NCBI GenBank assembly: GCA_036785325.1
Contig: JAXIVH010000021.1
Coordinates: 5,248,992 to 5,312,991 of the forward strand
Direction: 5' to 3'
DNA: 64,000 bases
Origin: Urophycis tenuis
Lineage: Eukaryota; Chordata; Actinopteri; Gadiformes; Phycidae
The position numbers were made by a program, and so were the translations under genes. Positions 1 through 11,192 of the stretch are shown piece after piece; the stretch's first letter is position 1, and every line of letters begins with the position of its first letter. Below the pieces are notes generated by a model that had not been told where the DNA came from, searched no databases, and saw only the letters and a program-made list of their open reading frames with translations.

Positions 1-540
1 TTGTTAGCATTACTCGAAAACAGTTATAAAATTAAAAGCTTTCAATGAACGTGGGTCATTGTTTAGATATCACGCAAATTTAGTCAGGGCAGGTAGACCA
101 TTATTATTGAGGGAGCTGAGTAGTGGTCTACTAACATGATAGATCGTTCTCCCGCAAGCTGGTGGTCAAGAGCGATGAGTCAATCAAGGTGTTGGTAAAA
201 CCATTCGGCTTAGCATTATCATCTTCTGAGGACTTCCTCAAATACACTAAATAGACAGTGATGTGCAGTTACTGCCTAAGTTACAACTAAACTAGGCTTT
301 TTTCCTAATCAGAATACCGAATCTGAGATCTTAGAAAGTTTAATACATTTGTTTGCCTTTCTCATAATCAAATCCCAAACCATTGTCAAGCTGTTAAATG
401 AAGGCTGATGTTTACCAGACCAATAACCTCCTCAGAGTTGGATGAAGCTATTGTCAGAACACTTAAAGCTACCTCTGCAAGCATCTGAACAAACTTTTAC
501 TACCTCAGACAATTAAAGAAAAAGACAAAGATATGAAGTA
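1..540. other. 3' flank of HSP70, no gene recognised
   Basis: AT-rich DNA with no long frame and no family similarity I can recognise. It lies downstream of the HSP70 poly(A) signal. Confidence 0.5.
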
Positions 541-549
541 TTTTCTTTT

Positions 550-555
550 TTTATT
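550..555 (-). terminator. HSP70 poly(A) signal
   Basis: The minus strand reads AATAAA about 200 nt after the HSP70 stop codon, a normal 3'-UTR length for this gene family. It is the best candidate because the intervening sequence is AT-rich and holds no other gene. Confidence 0.6.
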
Positions 556-756
556 CCATATAGAACTCAGATCATGTAAAAAACAAAACAAATATGTAAA
601 ACTTTACACAGGAACTTTTTGGCCTTGCATGAAATATTAACATTACATCTGAACATTTGCCTGGAGTGCTTAACCATTACATAGTGTTTTAAAGAAATAA
701 CCTTTTAATCCACAACAGACATACTAATCATATTCCATTCAGTCCCACAGTGTGCT

Positions 757-2676
757 TTAGTCCACCTCCTCAACGGTGGGACCCTGGGAGCCAGCTCTGG
801 CCTGCTGTCCACAGCTGCCAGTTGGTGCTCCCCCCTGATACAGCCGGGAGATAATGGGGTTACACAGCTTCTCCAGCTCCTTCAGCTGGTGTTGGTACTC
901 CTCTTTCTCCGCTAGCTGGTTGCTCTCCAGCCAGAGGATGACCTCCTCACACTTCTCTTCCACTTTCTTCCTGTCCTCCTCGCTCACTTTGTCCTTCAGG
1001 TTGTCTTCCTGCAGGCTGCTCTTCATGTTGAAGGCGTAGGACTCCAGGGCGTTCTTGGCCGCTATCTTCTCCCTCTGTTGCTCGTCTTCTTCTTTGTATT
1101 GGTCTGCTTCCTGCACCATCCTCTCAATGTCTTCCTTGCTCAGGCGGCCCTTGTCGTTGGTGATGGTGATCTTGTTCTGTTTGCCCGTGCTCTTGTCATG
1201 TGCGGACATGTTCAGAATGCCATTGGCGTCGATGTCGAAGGTCACCTCGATCTGAGGAACCCCTCTCGGAGCGGGCGGGATTCCAGACAGCTCAAACCTG
1301 CCCAGCAGGTTGTTGTCTTTGGTCATGGCTCTCTCGCCTTCAAAGACCTGGATCAGGACCCCAGGCTGGTTATTGGCGTAGGTGCTGAAGCTCTGGGTCT
1401 GTTTGGTGGGGATGGTGGTGTTGCGTTTGATCAGGGGTGTCATGACTCCTCCGGTCGTCTCGATGCTGAGGGAAAGAGGGGCCACGTCCAGGAGCAGTAG
1501 GTCCTGGACGTTTGCCGACGTGTCGCCTCTGAGAATGGCGGCCAGCAACGCGGCACCGTAAGCCACCGCCTCGTCTGGGTTGATGCTCTTGTTGAGCTCC
1601 CTGCCGTTGAAAAAGTCTTGCAGGAGTTTCTGGATCTTGGGGATGCGTGTGGAGCCTCCCACCAGGACGATGTCATGGACATGGCCCTTGTCCATCTTGG
1701 CATCCCTCAGGGCTTTCTCCACGGGTTTCAGGGTTCCCCTGAAGAGGTCTGAGCACAATTCCTCAAAGCGTGCTCTGGTGATGGAGGTATAGAAGTCGGT
1801 GCCCTCATCCAGGGAATCAATCTCGATGCTGGCCTGGGAGCTGGACGACAGGGTTCTCTTGGCTCGCTCACAAGCCGTGCACAGCCTCCTCAAAGCCCTC
1901 TTGTTCTTGCTGATGTCCTTCTTGTACTTCCTCTTGAACTCCGCCACAAAGTGGTTAACCAAGCGGTTGTCAAAGTCCTCTCCACCCAGATGAGTGTCTC
2001 CGGCCGTGGACTTCACCTCAAAGATGCCGTCTTCGATGGTCAGGATGGATACGTCGAAGGTGCCCCCACCCAGGTCAAAGATCAGGACGTTGTGTTCGCT
2101 GCTCTTGCCTTTGTCCAGACCGTAGGCGATGGCGGCCGCCGTGGGCTCGTTGATGATCCTCAGGATGTTGAGGCCGGCGATGACTCCTGCGTCCTTGGTG
2201 GCGTGGCGCTGGGAGTCGTTGAAGTGAGCTGGAACCGTGATGACGGCGTTAGACACCTTCTGGCCCAGGTAGGCTTCGGCGATCTCCTTCATCTTCACCA
2301 GGACCATGGAGGACACCTCCTCGGGGTAGAAGGACTTGTTCTCCCCTTTGTAGTCCACCTGGATTTTTGGCTTTCCCTCGTCACTGATCACCGTGAACGG
2401 CCAGTGCTTCATGTCCGCCTGCACCACCGCATCATCAAACTTTCGGCCAATCAGGCGCTTGGCGTCGAACACGGTGTTGCTGGGGTTCATGGCCACCTGG
2501 TTCTTGGCCGCGTCTCCGATGAGTCTCTCTGTGTCTGTGAAGGCCACGTAGCTGGGCGTGGTCCGGTTGCCCTGGTCGTTGGCGATGATCTCCACTTTGC
2601 CGTGCTGGAACACCCCCACGAAGGAGTAGGTGGTGCCCAGGTCGATGCCGACCGCTACACCCTTAGCAGCACACAT
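757..2676 (-). CDS. hsp70: Cytosolic heat shock protein 70 (HSPA1/HSP70 type), intact, 639 aa
   Basis: ATP-dependent cytosolic/nuclear chaperone that binds unfolded clients. The frame is uninterrupted and of normal family length. All three Hsp70 signatures are visible: IDLGTTYS (about 11–18), IFDLGGGTFDVSIL (about 200) and IVLVGGSTRIPKIQ (about 336). They are followed by the interdomain linker DLLLLDV, the substrate-binding domain and a C-terminal EEVD, the docking motif for HOP/CHIP TPR co-chaperones that marks a cytosolic form. The coding region is a single exon, as in heat-inducible HSP70 genes and unlike intron-rich HSC70. Some normally conserved positions are changed: Phe follows TTYS where Cys is usual, and His occurs twice in the VPAHFNDSQRH segment where Tyr and Gln are usual. 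The start is chosen for the conserved N terminus; a splice acceptor lies 18 nt upstream. The exact paralogue cannot be fixed from sequence alone. Confidence 0.96.
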   Translation of the reverse strand: MCAAKGVAVGIDLGTTYSFVGVFQHGKVEIIANDQGNRTTPSYVAFTDTERLIGDAAKNQVAMNPSNTVFDAKRLIGRKFDDAVVQADMKHWPFTVISDEGKPKIQVDYKGENKSFYPEEVSSMVLVKMKEIAEAYLGQKVSNAVITVPAHFNDSQRHATKDAGVIAGLNILRIINEPTAAAIAYGLDKGKSSEHNVLIFDLGGGTFDVSILTIEDGIFEVKSTAGDTHLGGEDFDNRLVNHFVAEFKRKYKKDISKNKRALRRLCTACERAKRTLSSSSQASIEIDSLDEGTDFYTSITRARFEELCSDLFRGTLKPVEKALRDAKMDKGHVHDIVLVGGSTRIPKIQKLLQDFFNGRELNKSINPDEAVAYGAALLAAILRGDTSANVQDLLLLDVAPLSLSIETTGGVMTPLIKRNTTIPTKQTQSFSTYANNQPGVLIQVFEGERAMTKDNNLLGRFELSGIPPAPRGVPQIEVTFDIDANGILNMSAHDKSTGKQNKITITNDKGRLSKEDIERMVQEADQYKEEDEQQREKIAAKNALESYAFNMKSSLQEDNLKDKVSEEDRKKVEEKCEEVILWLESNQLAEKEEYQHQLKELEKLCNPIISRLYQGGAPTGSCGQQARAGSQGPTVEEVD

Positions 2677-2932
2677 CTTGCTCAGGATGGCTGTCTGGGG
2701 GTTGAGTTAAATGACAGGCGTTGGAATTATTATACAAACAAAGTTAAAAAAAATAAATAAAAAAAAGTCATATTTAATTTGCAAAGAAGTATAGTATAGT
2801 CTATTTGATATAAATTTTATATATGAGGTATATACTACATATTTTTGCGTATGCCTTCCAGTGTTTCCCACAGACTAGGTAGCAATGTGTGGTGCTGGGC
2901 CATACGGAGACCAGGGGCTCTGACCAAGGGGA

Positions 2933-2992
2933 GGGGGCGTCGCCGTCTGAACAGGAGGAGGTCAGAGGGCGACGCCCCCTCATCCTGTTCAG
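2933..2992. repeat. Two interleaved inverted repeats
   Basis: A 12-nt arm (2933–2944) pairs with 2968–2979, and a 10-nt arm (2947–2956) pairs with 2983–2992. The arms interleave rather than nest, so only one hairpin or a pseudoknot could form. The surrounding 2.7–3.35 kb holds no gene I recognise. Confidence 0.6.
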
Positions 2993-3362
2993 AGCAACAG
3001 ATGATCAGCCACAACTTTCTGCAATTCATAGTTCTGCAGGGAAGGAAGACTGACTTTGGTTTGGAATGAAAGTGAGAAAACAGGACAGAGTTACATGGCT
3101 ATCACTCACATTTTTCTTTAAAGCTACAGGAAGCATTTGACATTATTCAGCTCAATCTTAATTATTTAGAGTAAGTTCTTGAGGAGAAGACAGCTAAAAA
3201 CATTTTACCAGAACCCTGCCTGGTTTCATTCCACACCCCAACTCCATACATTACAGGGCAGGCCAGTAGAGTAGTTTGCTCATACAAATACCTGGACTTT
3301 ATGATAGAGGAAGACCTGTCTTTTAAGTTTCATGTTGATAATTACTCAACCCGAAAAGCCCG

Positions 3363-3968
3363 AAAGCCCTGGGCGAGGGGCGCTATCGTTGGCGCCACGA
3401 CCAGGTGCTGAAGGTGATAGCAGATACCATCTCCTCGGGGATCTCACTCAGCAAGCAGCAACAGCCAGCTAGGCATTCAATCACCTTTGTTAAATCTGGC
3501 GAGAAGCCTCAACACCGCCCAGGCCAAACAGGGGGGCTCCTGACAACAGCTAGGGACTGGCAGCTGAAGGTGGACTTGGGGAAACAGCTTAAATTCCCAG
3601 AGACCATCGCAGTGACCACACTTAGCCCGGACTTGGTTCTTATGTCAGAATCAACAAGGCAGGTGATACTGCTGGAGTTGACTGTGCCCTGGGAAGACTG
3701 GATGGAGGAGGCATTTGAGAGGAAGAGGGCCAAGTATGAGGAGCTGGCAGGCGAATGCCGGCGCAACGGATGGAAGACTCGTTGCAGTCCCATTGAGGTT
3801 GGATGCCGAGGTTTCGCAGGCCAGTCACTCTGCAGGGCCCTCAAGTTGTTGGGAATAAGGGGACTGCACAGCAAGAAAGCCATCAAGAACACCACTGATG
3901 CTGCTGAGAAGGCATCAAGATGGCTGTGGATCAGGAGGGGTGATCCGTGGGCCACACAAGCTACCTAG
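3363..3968 (+). pseudogene. C-terminal fragment of a retroelement-type protein with a PD-(D/E)XK-like core
   Basis: The frame runs open from at least 3363 with no internal ATG near its start: it enters through a RYRWRHDQVL segment, so this is a 3' fragment of a longer coding region. The PDLVLMSES...VILLELTVPWE segment (about 3628–3693) has the spacing of a PD-(D/E)XK nuclease core, the fold used by restriction-like endonucleases of some non-LTR retrotransposons. It is followed by a conserved GCRGFAGQSL stretch. I recognise this C-terminal module as widely repeated in fish and invertebrate genomes, but I cannot name the parent clade. No upstream reverse transcriptase is visible. Confidence 0.5.
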
Positions 3969-4044
3969 ACACAAGCCGGGGTCTGATCACCCCCGGCTGG
4001 GTCGCCTGGGCGAGGGTGTCTGATGTTGAGAGACCCGAAACACC

Positions 4045-4124
4045 CTATGATCTCAGGTTACATCACTGTAACCTGAGGTCATAGGGTTACATCACTGATG
4101 ATGTGTCATCACTGATGATGTGTC
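4045..4124. repeat. 18-bp hairpin followed by a 17-bp tandem pair
   Basis: Arms 4045–4062 and 4067–4084 are complementary at 17 of 18 positions with a 4-nt loop. Immediately after, a 17-bp unit is repeated exactly at 4091–4107 and 4108–4124. It lies in what is probably the 3' region of the retroelement fragment just upstream. Confidence 0.75.
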
Positions 4125-4139
4125 TAGGCACCAGAGGGT

Positions 4140-5402
4140 GTATATTAAACCAACAAAATTGACACACTTTAGTTTTTAAAGTTCAGTTTTTACCTGAATT
4201 GTAGATTCTGTGACATTCAAGGAATGAATTGCAAAAAACAACTAAAGCTGGAGGTTTTTATTTGAAACTGAACTCAAGACCTACCTCAACCAATATCAAC
4301 CTGTTCTTGTATTTAACGTTTTTGGTCAAACAAAATAAATAGTATAATGTAACAATTTAAATATAATAATACAAATAAAATAGATAAAATATTATAATTA
4401 GATATAAATAACTACTAAAGGTACAACGAGGCAACTAACTAAAATAAATGGAACAGCATTAGCCTATTTTGTGCAAAGCTTGCATGTCCTATCAATGAGT
4501 GTGTGCACTGTGCATGTATCAGTGATGTGCTGGATGATCATTAAACGGTTGCGAGTCACCATAAAATACTTTAATGATATTCGGGTCGGATCGGTTAAAA
4601 TATAGATGCCGAATACACTTTTGTAATCGTTAGAGTTGGCTAGCCTATATCATATAAAAGACTGTCATATCGGCTGAATGACTTTCGCAAAGATGCAGCA
4701 CGCGCTTTCTAGGTGCCAACTTAGAGACAACTTTTACGTTTCTTTTCTTTTTTTAGACCAAGTGGGCTTACTGTCTGTCTGATTTAGGACACTGTTTAAT
4801 TTTGAATATGTAGCCTGTTAAGACTAGGCTATTCGTTGACCTGGTGAACAAAGGTTTAAATGTGCAATGCATGTTTTAAATGCGTTTGACTCAGGGACGT
4901 CAGTTTTACGTAAACCAATGAGGCTATGATTAAGCTAATCAAGATACCATTACAATAAGTGGGTCGGGAAGCAGGTCGGGTACATTATTTTAATATTAGG
5001 ACTTGTGGTCAGAGTTGCAGTTGGGTTGGGTTGGTTGAAAACGTCAGGCGAGTGCGGGTCTTTTATAAGCGTAACCCCACTGGCAAGTGTGCGCGTCTCT
5101 CTCTCTCGCTCGCCCTCTCTCTCTCGCTCTGTCTCGCTCTCTCTTGCTCTCTCTCTGCGTGTGTGTGAACGGGAATGACAGGGAGAAAGAGTGCTGTGCG
5201 GAGATGAATGAACGGAACGATATTTATATTTCCAAATCGCGTTGGTGAAAAAAAAAATCGCTACGGAATCAATTCGTGGCGCTCGATGTTCAATCTGTGG
5301 CGCCGTGCCACACATTGGTCTATGTATGGCAAACACTGCCTTCTATGGGAACTGTTTGATATAGAATAACGTTTTGCTCTTGCGAAAGGTAATACAATAA
5401 AT
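4140..5402. other. AT-rich non-coding stretch with a CT microsatellite
   Basis: No gene recognised. A CT/CTCG simple repeat occupies about 5094–5160. From about 5331 to 5402 the sequence matches 45979–46060, the left end of the duplicated promoter-like block described below. If the HSP70 intron model is right, all of this is intronic. Confidence 0.5.
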
Positions 5403-6801
5403 CCGGGGTGCCCAATACGTCGTTCGTGATCGACTGGTCGATCGCAGAGCCAATGACGGTAGCTCACAACTCAGCAAAAAAATCCAACAACAAAAAAACG
5501 CGCCTTTCCAGAAAAGCAATCCATCCTATCATGTCATTATATTACCATGTGCCCGCTGATTGATGTGTAGACAGGCCAGTCCGCTGGTTTGTAAAAAGTG
5601 TTTTACACTATGTTACCATAACAACCATAAACGTATCTACCAAAGACAGTCGACACTACAGAAAAGTGCCATTGCTTTTGTTTTAACGTTGCTTTTCGTT
5701 TCCTCTACTGCTCGTTAAGTTATCTGTATAGACAAACAAAAATTATACCACAATGAATGAGGGAGCGAAAGAAATCCAAAAGGCAAACACTTACCATTTC
5801 CATCAGGAATGGGAAGATGACTTCTTATTCACAATGTCATACTCAAAGTGTGTCTGTCTGATCTGTCGATCCAGCATTGCACTTCCAAAGAAGGGGAATG
5901 TAGAGAGACACTTTAGACTTGTTAATCGAACCTTTGATACAGACTTTCCTCCAAGCAGTGAATTGAGAAAGAGAAAGGTGAGGGAGTTGAAGTCTCAGCT
6001 TCTTGGACAGCAGTCTCTTTTCACTTGGCCAACAGCAAAAGCGAAGGCCACCACAGAGGCATCGTTCCGGGTGAGTCGGACGATCGATAAGCACAAAAAG
6101 TCTTTCCAGGATGGAGTTATGGTGAAAGGAGCCTTCATTGAGGCAGCGGATTCTTTGTTTAAAGACTTTACGAACAAAACAGAAATCATGTCTGCAGTCA
6201 AAGCTGTTCAGTTGACAAGAAATACAGTGACCAGGCGTTGCAAAATGATGGGCGACAACTTAGTGCAGCAGCTTGCTAAGGACATTGACTGCTGCGAGTG
6301 CTTCTCGCTACAGATGGACGAGTCTATGGACATCACAGACAAAGCCCAATTATGCATTTTTACTTGAATGGTCTTCCACGACATGACTGCAAAAGAGGAA
6401 CTTTTAGCAGTTCTGCATATGAACGCACACACACGAGGGGATGACACCTTTAAGATATTCAAGAACTTTATCGACAAGAATAAGATTCCAGTGTGCAAAT
6501 TGGTGTCAATCACCACTGACGGTGCGCCTTCCATGATCGGCCGCTCTAATGGATTTGTTGCCAAATGCCGAGAGGATGAAGCGTTTCCTGACTTTTTAAG
6601 TTATCATTGTTTCATACACCAACAAGCATTGCGTGCTCTATCCGTGCTAGGTCTCTTCAAAAACGACTGTTCCGCTTGCATCTTGAGGAGGCCGGCAGCG
6701 ACCAGTCAGACCTACTGCTTCACACGGACGTAAGTTGGTTGAGTAGGGGGAAATTCCTACAATGATTCCGCGATCTCCTTCCCAAGGTAAAGCAGTTCCT
6801 A

Positions 6802-7275
6802 TGTTACGGTTTCACCTCCACATCCCCTCCCTGCCTCCATTACTCACACCTGCCGCACTCGTTCCCAACGACCTGACACCCAGCACAGCACAGGTGCTCC
6901 CAATGGAGCTGATCAGGGGAACGGTTGGGAACTGCACACCTGCTTCCAATAATCACCTCACCTTGCTGCCTACAAAGACCCGGGTCTTCCACTCACACAT
7001 CGCCAGATCTCTTGATAGAAACGCCTGGCAAGTATCTCACTGAACTTTGCTATTCTCACATGCTAAATCTAATTCCTTTGTCTGGTTTGGAGCTTGTTGC
7101 ATATATACTCATCCACGTCCTCTGTGTTTCCCGCAGCACCTGCCCAGGTGTGCCAGCTGAACCCAGGCATCCTGCCTGCTCCATATCCACCCCTGATCAC
7201 TAAATAAAGCGCCCTGCGAGGCATTAATCCTCTCCTGGCCGTGCGCTTGCTTCCTTGCTAAACACCACCATTACA
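6802..7275 (+). mobile_element. Solo LTR, 474 bp
   Basis: The sequence begins TGTTACGGT and ends ACCATTACA, so TG..CA with a short imperfect terminal inversion. It is flanked by an exact 5-bp duplication TCCTA (6797–6801 and 7276–7280). A TATA-like ATATATAC lies near 7100 and AATAAA at 7203–7208, the expected LTR promoter and poly(A) order on the plus strand. No internal retroelement region is present, so it arose by LTR–LTR recombination. Orientation follows from the poly(A) signal. Confidence 0.85.
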
Positions 7276-7542
7276 TCCTACATGACATAAAACATACGGA
7301 ATACACGCAACTTAATGATGATCGTTGGCTGCTTGATTTGGCGTTTTTAACTGATCTGGCGAACTCGCTCAATGAGCTGAACGTGGAATTACAGGGCAAA
7401 GAGAAAACCGTGATTAATATGAAAAGCTCAGTGAACGCCTTCAAGGGAAAACTTAAACTGCTTTCTTCAAAGATCCAACGCCATGATCTGGGGAACTTTA
7501 GAAACCTTGCATCTGAGCTGAATAATCAAGGAAAGGACTTAA

Positions 7543-8176
7543 AGGGATATTCCGCCATTTTTGGAAATAAGCTCATTTTCCACCTTCCCTCGAGCAAAAC
7601 AATCGATCTTTACCCTTTTCCCGTTCATCCAGCCGTTCTGTGAGTCTGGCGGTACAACTTTTAGCTGTAGCTTAGCATAGATCATTGAATCGCATTAGAC
7701 CATTAGCATCTCGCCCGCTTAGAAGTGATATGACGCGCCTCAAAGTATAGTCCCGGTATACCACCGGTAATAGCAGGTAATCACTTTGGTTGTATTGCCG
7801 GAAGAAGCCTACAGGGACTATTGAGGCGCTGTGTCATATCACTGCGCCCATGGTACCTTTGCAACTTTCCTTGATTATTACGCCAGAATGAGAGTATAGT
7901 TCCGGCACGTTTCATTTTCCGTCAGTCTTATTGCACTTTCAAACTTGAGAAGAGACAAGTTTTAAATGGGAAAAATTCCGGAAATCATAGTCACTTCTAA
8001 GCGGGCGAGATGCGAATGGTCTAATCCGATTCAATGATCTATGCTAAGCTACAGCTAAAAGTTGTACCGCCAGACTCACAGAACGGCTGGATGAACGGGA
8101 AAAGGGTAAAGATCGATTGTTTTGCTCGAGGGAAGGTGGAAAATGAGCTTATTTCCAAAAATGGCGGAATATCTCT
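7543..8176. mobile_element. Long-TIR MITE with TTAA target duplication
   Basis: The element is bounded by TTAA (7539–7542 and 8177–8180) and has inverted arms of about 186 bp (7543–7728 against 7991–8176). A second, inner inverted repeat (about 7723–7753 against 7824–7853) overlaps the end of the left arm. It has no coding capacity. TTAA targets are used by piggyBac-like and Kolobok-like transposases; which one mobilised this copy is not known. It interrupts the hAT transposase in frame. Confidence 0.88.
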
Positions 8177-8776
8177 TTAACGGAGATTGACAGTGCATTT
8201 TATGCAGAACAGATTGACACGGTCCTGTCAGACTTTGACAGGAGATTTAAAGACTTCGCTCTACTCGAGCCAGTTGCCACGTTTATGTGTTTCCCTTTTC
8301 GGGCGAATGCTGAGGTCGATGTCCTCGCTTCCAAAATCGCAACAATGTTTCAGCTCAGTTCTGCTGAAGTTGAGGATGAGATCTTGACACTGTTAACTTG
8401 AAGTCTAGGGCCCATGAACAATTCTGGAGTTTACTCACAGAAGAAAAGTATCCCAACATGAGAAAATGTGCAACATCACTGACTGCAATGTTTGGGTCTA
8501 CTTACCTGTGTGAATCGACCTTTTCACATATGAAATTTATCAAATCCAAATACCGCTCCACCCTGACCGACGATCATTTGGAGGCCTGTCTTAGACTGGG
8601 TATCAGTAGCTATTGCTCGGACTATGCATCCCTAGTGGACTCCATCCAATGCAAGTCATCATCTGAATAAGGTACATCCCAATGTGTATGCAAGAAAATT
8701 ACTATTGTACATAAAGTTAATTCACTGTCTGAAAGTTTCAATGTTTAACCAGTGAATTGTAGTGTGATATAGTGTG

Positions 8777-9731
8777 AGCTGATTGGGCGCATGCGCACGC
8801 TGCGACTGGCAGAGGGTTGTTTCGGCGTCCTATGTTTAATGTTGTAAGTAATCGTATGAATTGTTTCTTATGTTTCTATGCTTTGATCGTCACGCACAAG
8901 TGCTCCTAGGCATTTTTTCATTACCTGCTGGGATGGATCTGTTTATCCTCGTTGCATTATGGACTTTGTGGACTTTGAGCAACCTGTCGCTGGGGCTCGG
9001 CGGGGTTGCACTTCCTCGTCCAAGGATACAATATACTTTCTGCTACAGTGGACCACACAGATCCCAATCGCTGAGTCAACTTCAACCTTTCATCTGACAG
9101 AGTTACCAGATGAGATCCGACGAGGTGTCAATGTGAATCTTGGCAGCAATTACAAGAGGGGGGTCAAAATACGGAAGCGGGGTAAAAGGGGAGGGGTCAG
9201 GCTGCGCCTGAAGAAGCAGCAGCTTACTCGTCTTCCCCTGCCCTCCCTGATCCTGGGGAACGCACAGTCTTTGAGGAATAAACTGGATGAGCTTCAAGGA
9301 AACGTTCGTTTCCTCCGCGACTGCAGGGACTGCTGTGTCATGGCCTTCACGGAGTCCTGGTTTACAGAGCAGGACTCGGACACCGATCTTTCTATTGATG
9401 GATTTGGAGCCCCATTCCGCCAGGATCAGAATGCGGATCACCGGGAAATCTCAGGGAGGGGGTGTGTGCATGTACGTCAACAAGCGCTACTGCAGCTCTA
9501 TGACAGTAAGGAATCGCCTCTGTTCGCCTGACGTGGAACTCCTGTCAGTTTCGCTCCGCCCATTCTACCTGCCCCGTGAATTCCCCCAAATATTCATCAC
9601 AACTGTGTATATTCCCCCCAAAGCAAATCCGTCTTTTGCAACAAGCACTGTTTTTCAGGCAGTGCAGAAATTACAGTCAACGTCACCTGAAGCACCACAT
9701 TTCATATTGGGAGATTTTAATCATGTGTCAC
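8777..9731 (+). pseudogene. LINE 5' fragment: apurinic-like endonuclease domain (CR1/Rex1-like)
   Basis: Two overlapping frames (8959–9531 and 9287–9742) together show the N-terminal part of an APE-type endonuclease: NAQSLRNKLDEL, then AFTESWF with the catalytic Glu, and after a frameshift near 9450 VYIPPKA and GDFNH. The reverse transcriptase half is absent. The fragment is flanked by 39-bp direct repeats (8738–8776 and 9732–9770, 37 of 39 identical) derived from the host hAT element. Loss of the 3' part is unusual for a LINE insertion, which normally loses its 5' end. Confidence 0.75.
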
Positions 9732-9851
9732 TCAATGTTTGAACAGTGAATTGTAGTGTGATATAGTGTGTAATGTAGGCCAAATGCCACTGTATGTTAA
9801 AAGAAAATCCTAGTGCTATAAAAAGAGTTAAATTTCAATGTGAGTGATTGA

Positions 9852-10210
<359 letters not shown>

Positions 10211-10685
10211 GATGTAAATGTACTGAATTGTATGGGAAATATAATGTAAGTGCCACTGTATGAAATCACATGCATGTTGATTAGTCTATTGCAGATGTTA
10301 CTGTTGTTACTGTATTTTTAGTGTTGTTAGGGAAATTAAACTCAATCATAAATAACTAATGATTTACTGTAAGTGTGAAACATTAAAGCTATATAGCAGC
10401 CAATATGACACTGTGTGTTCGTTTTGGTACATTAAAAAATAAACGTAATGTGAGTAGTAGATCATTCTGACCCAGTCACTTAAAAGGTAGATCACCATTC
10501 AGAAAAGTATGGGCACCCCTGCAATAAATCAACATTGTAAAACAAATACCTCTAATCTTCTCAACAAAATTTAAATATGATGAATCTAACGTAAGTCTCA
10601 TGGATATCGTCTCGAGTACATGAAAAATCAACGGAAATAGTCACGATTAACGAAGCCTATAATGTTGAAATAAAGATTTACTTAC

Positions 10686-10830
10686 AGTTAGGAAGTGATG
10701 AACGGTAATGAAAAGTAAAGCGTCGTCTGTTCGCCTCTCAGGCTCCTCTCTCTGTTCAGTGCATCTTTCTCTCTCTGTCGATACCAATGTCGGTTTATAT
10801 TGGCCTACCATTGGTCTTCCCGTGGGTTCC
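10686..10830 (-). promoter_or_regulatory. Candidate HSP70 promoter and non-coding exon 1 (copy A, proximal part)
   Basis: Read on the minus strand: CCAAT at 10810–10814, TATAAA at 10794–10799, then about 80 nt ending at 10686 before a consensus GTAAGT donor. It is on the same strand as, and upstream of, the HSP70 coding exon with its bare acceptor. The block matches 46205–46345 closely. Beyond 10830 it is interrupted by LINE insertions and resumes at 13023. Assignment to HSP70 is inference from order, strand and splice signals; the alternative is a dispersed repeat that happens to contain promoter-like motifs. Confidence 0.5.
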
Positions 10831-11192
10831 GGAACACTCCTCTCAGACAACCAATCCACTCTGGACTATCACAACACAGTCACTCACTTCGCCAGCTGGT
10901 GCACAGACAACCATCTCCAAATCAATGTCAATAAAACAAAGGAACTATTTTTCAACCCCCCCTCACCCCAGCACCCCGCCATCATAAACACCCTAACAGT
11001 CGAGACAGTAAATACATTCAAATACTTGGGAATAACTCTGGACAATAAACTCACCTTTGACCAGCACACCACCGACATTCAAAAAAGAAGCCAACAGAGA
11101 CTGTCTGCCATCCGAAAACTTAAAGGACTGTATGTCGCACCTCACCTCCTGTTGTTACTCTATCAAAGCATTATCCAACCCATCCTTCTGTA

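Larger units (their letters stand above)
5753..8670 (+). pseudogene. hAT transposase pseudogene (GTF2IRD2/ZBED/SCAND3-like family)
   Basis: The N terminus has a BED-like zinc-binding region (CVCLIC...ERHF). RNase H-like segments follow: LQMDESMDITDKAQ and, after a stop at 6365, ITTDGAPSMIGRSNGFV, a family hallmark carrying a catalytic Asp. The frame continues with defects into a LLLHTDVSWLSRG segment up to the solo LTR at 6802, resumes after it, is cut again by the MITE at 7543, and ends with the hAT dimerisation region (8398–8670, including SKYRSTLTDDHLEACLRL). Stops and frameshifts lie near 6365, 6660, 6762 and 8397. Both large insertions split the coding frame cleanly when one target-site copy is ignored. 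It is not expected to make an active transposase. Confidence 0.85.

Noticed and set aside
1951..2760. Plus-strand 269-codon open frame across the HSP70 gene
   Set aside because: Antisense shadow of GC-rich HSP70 codons; no similarity to any family and no start context or splice support.
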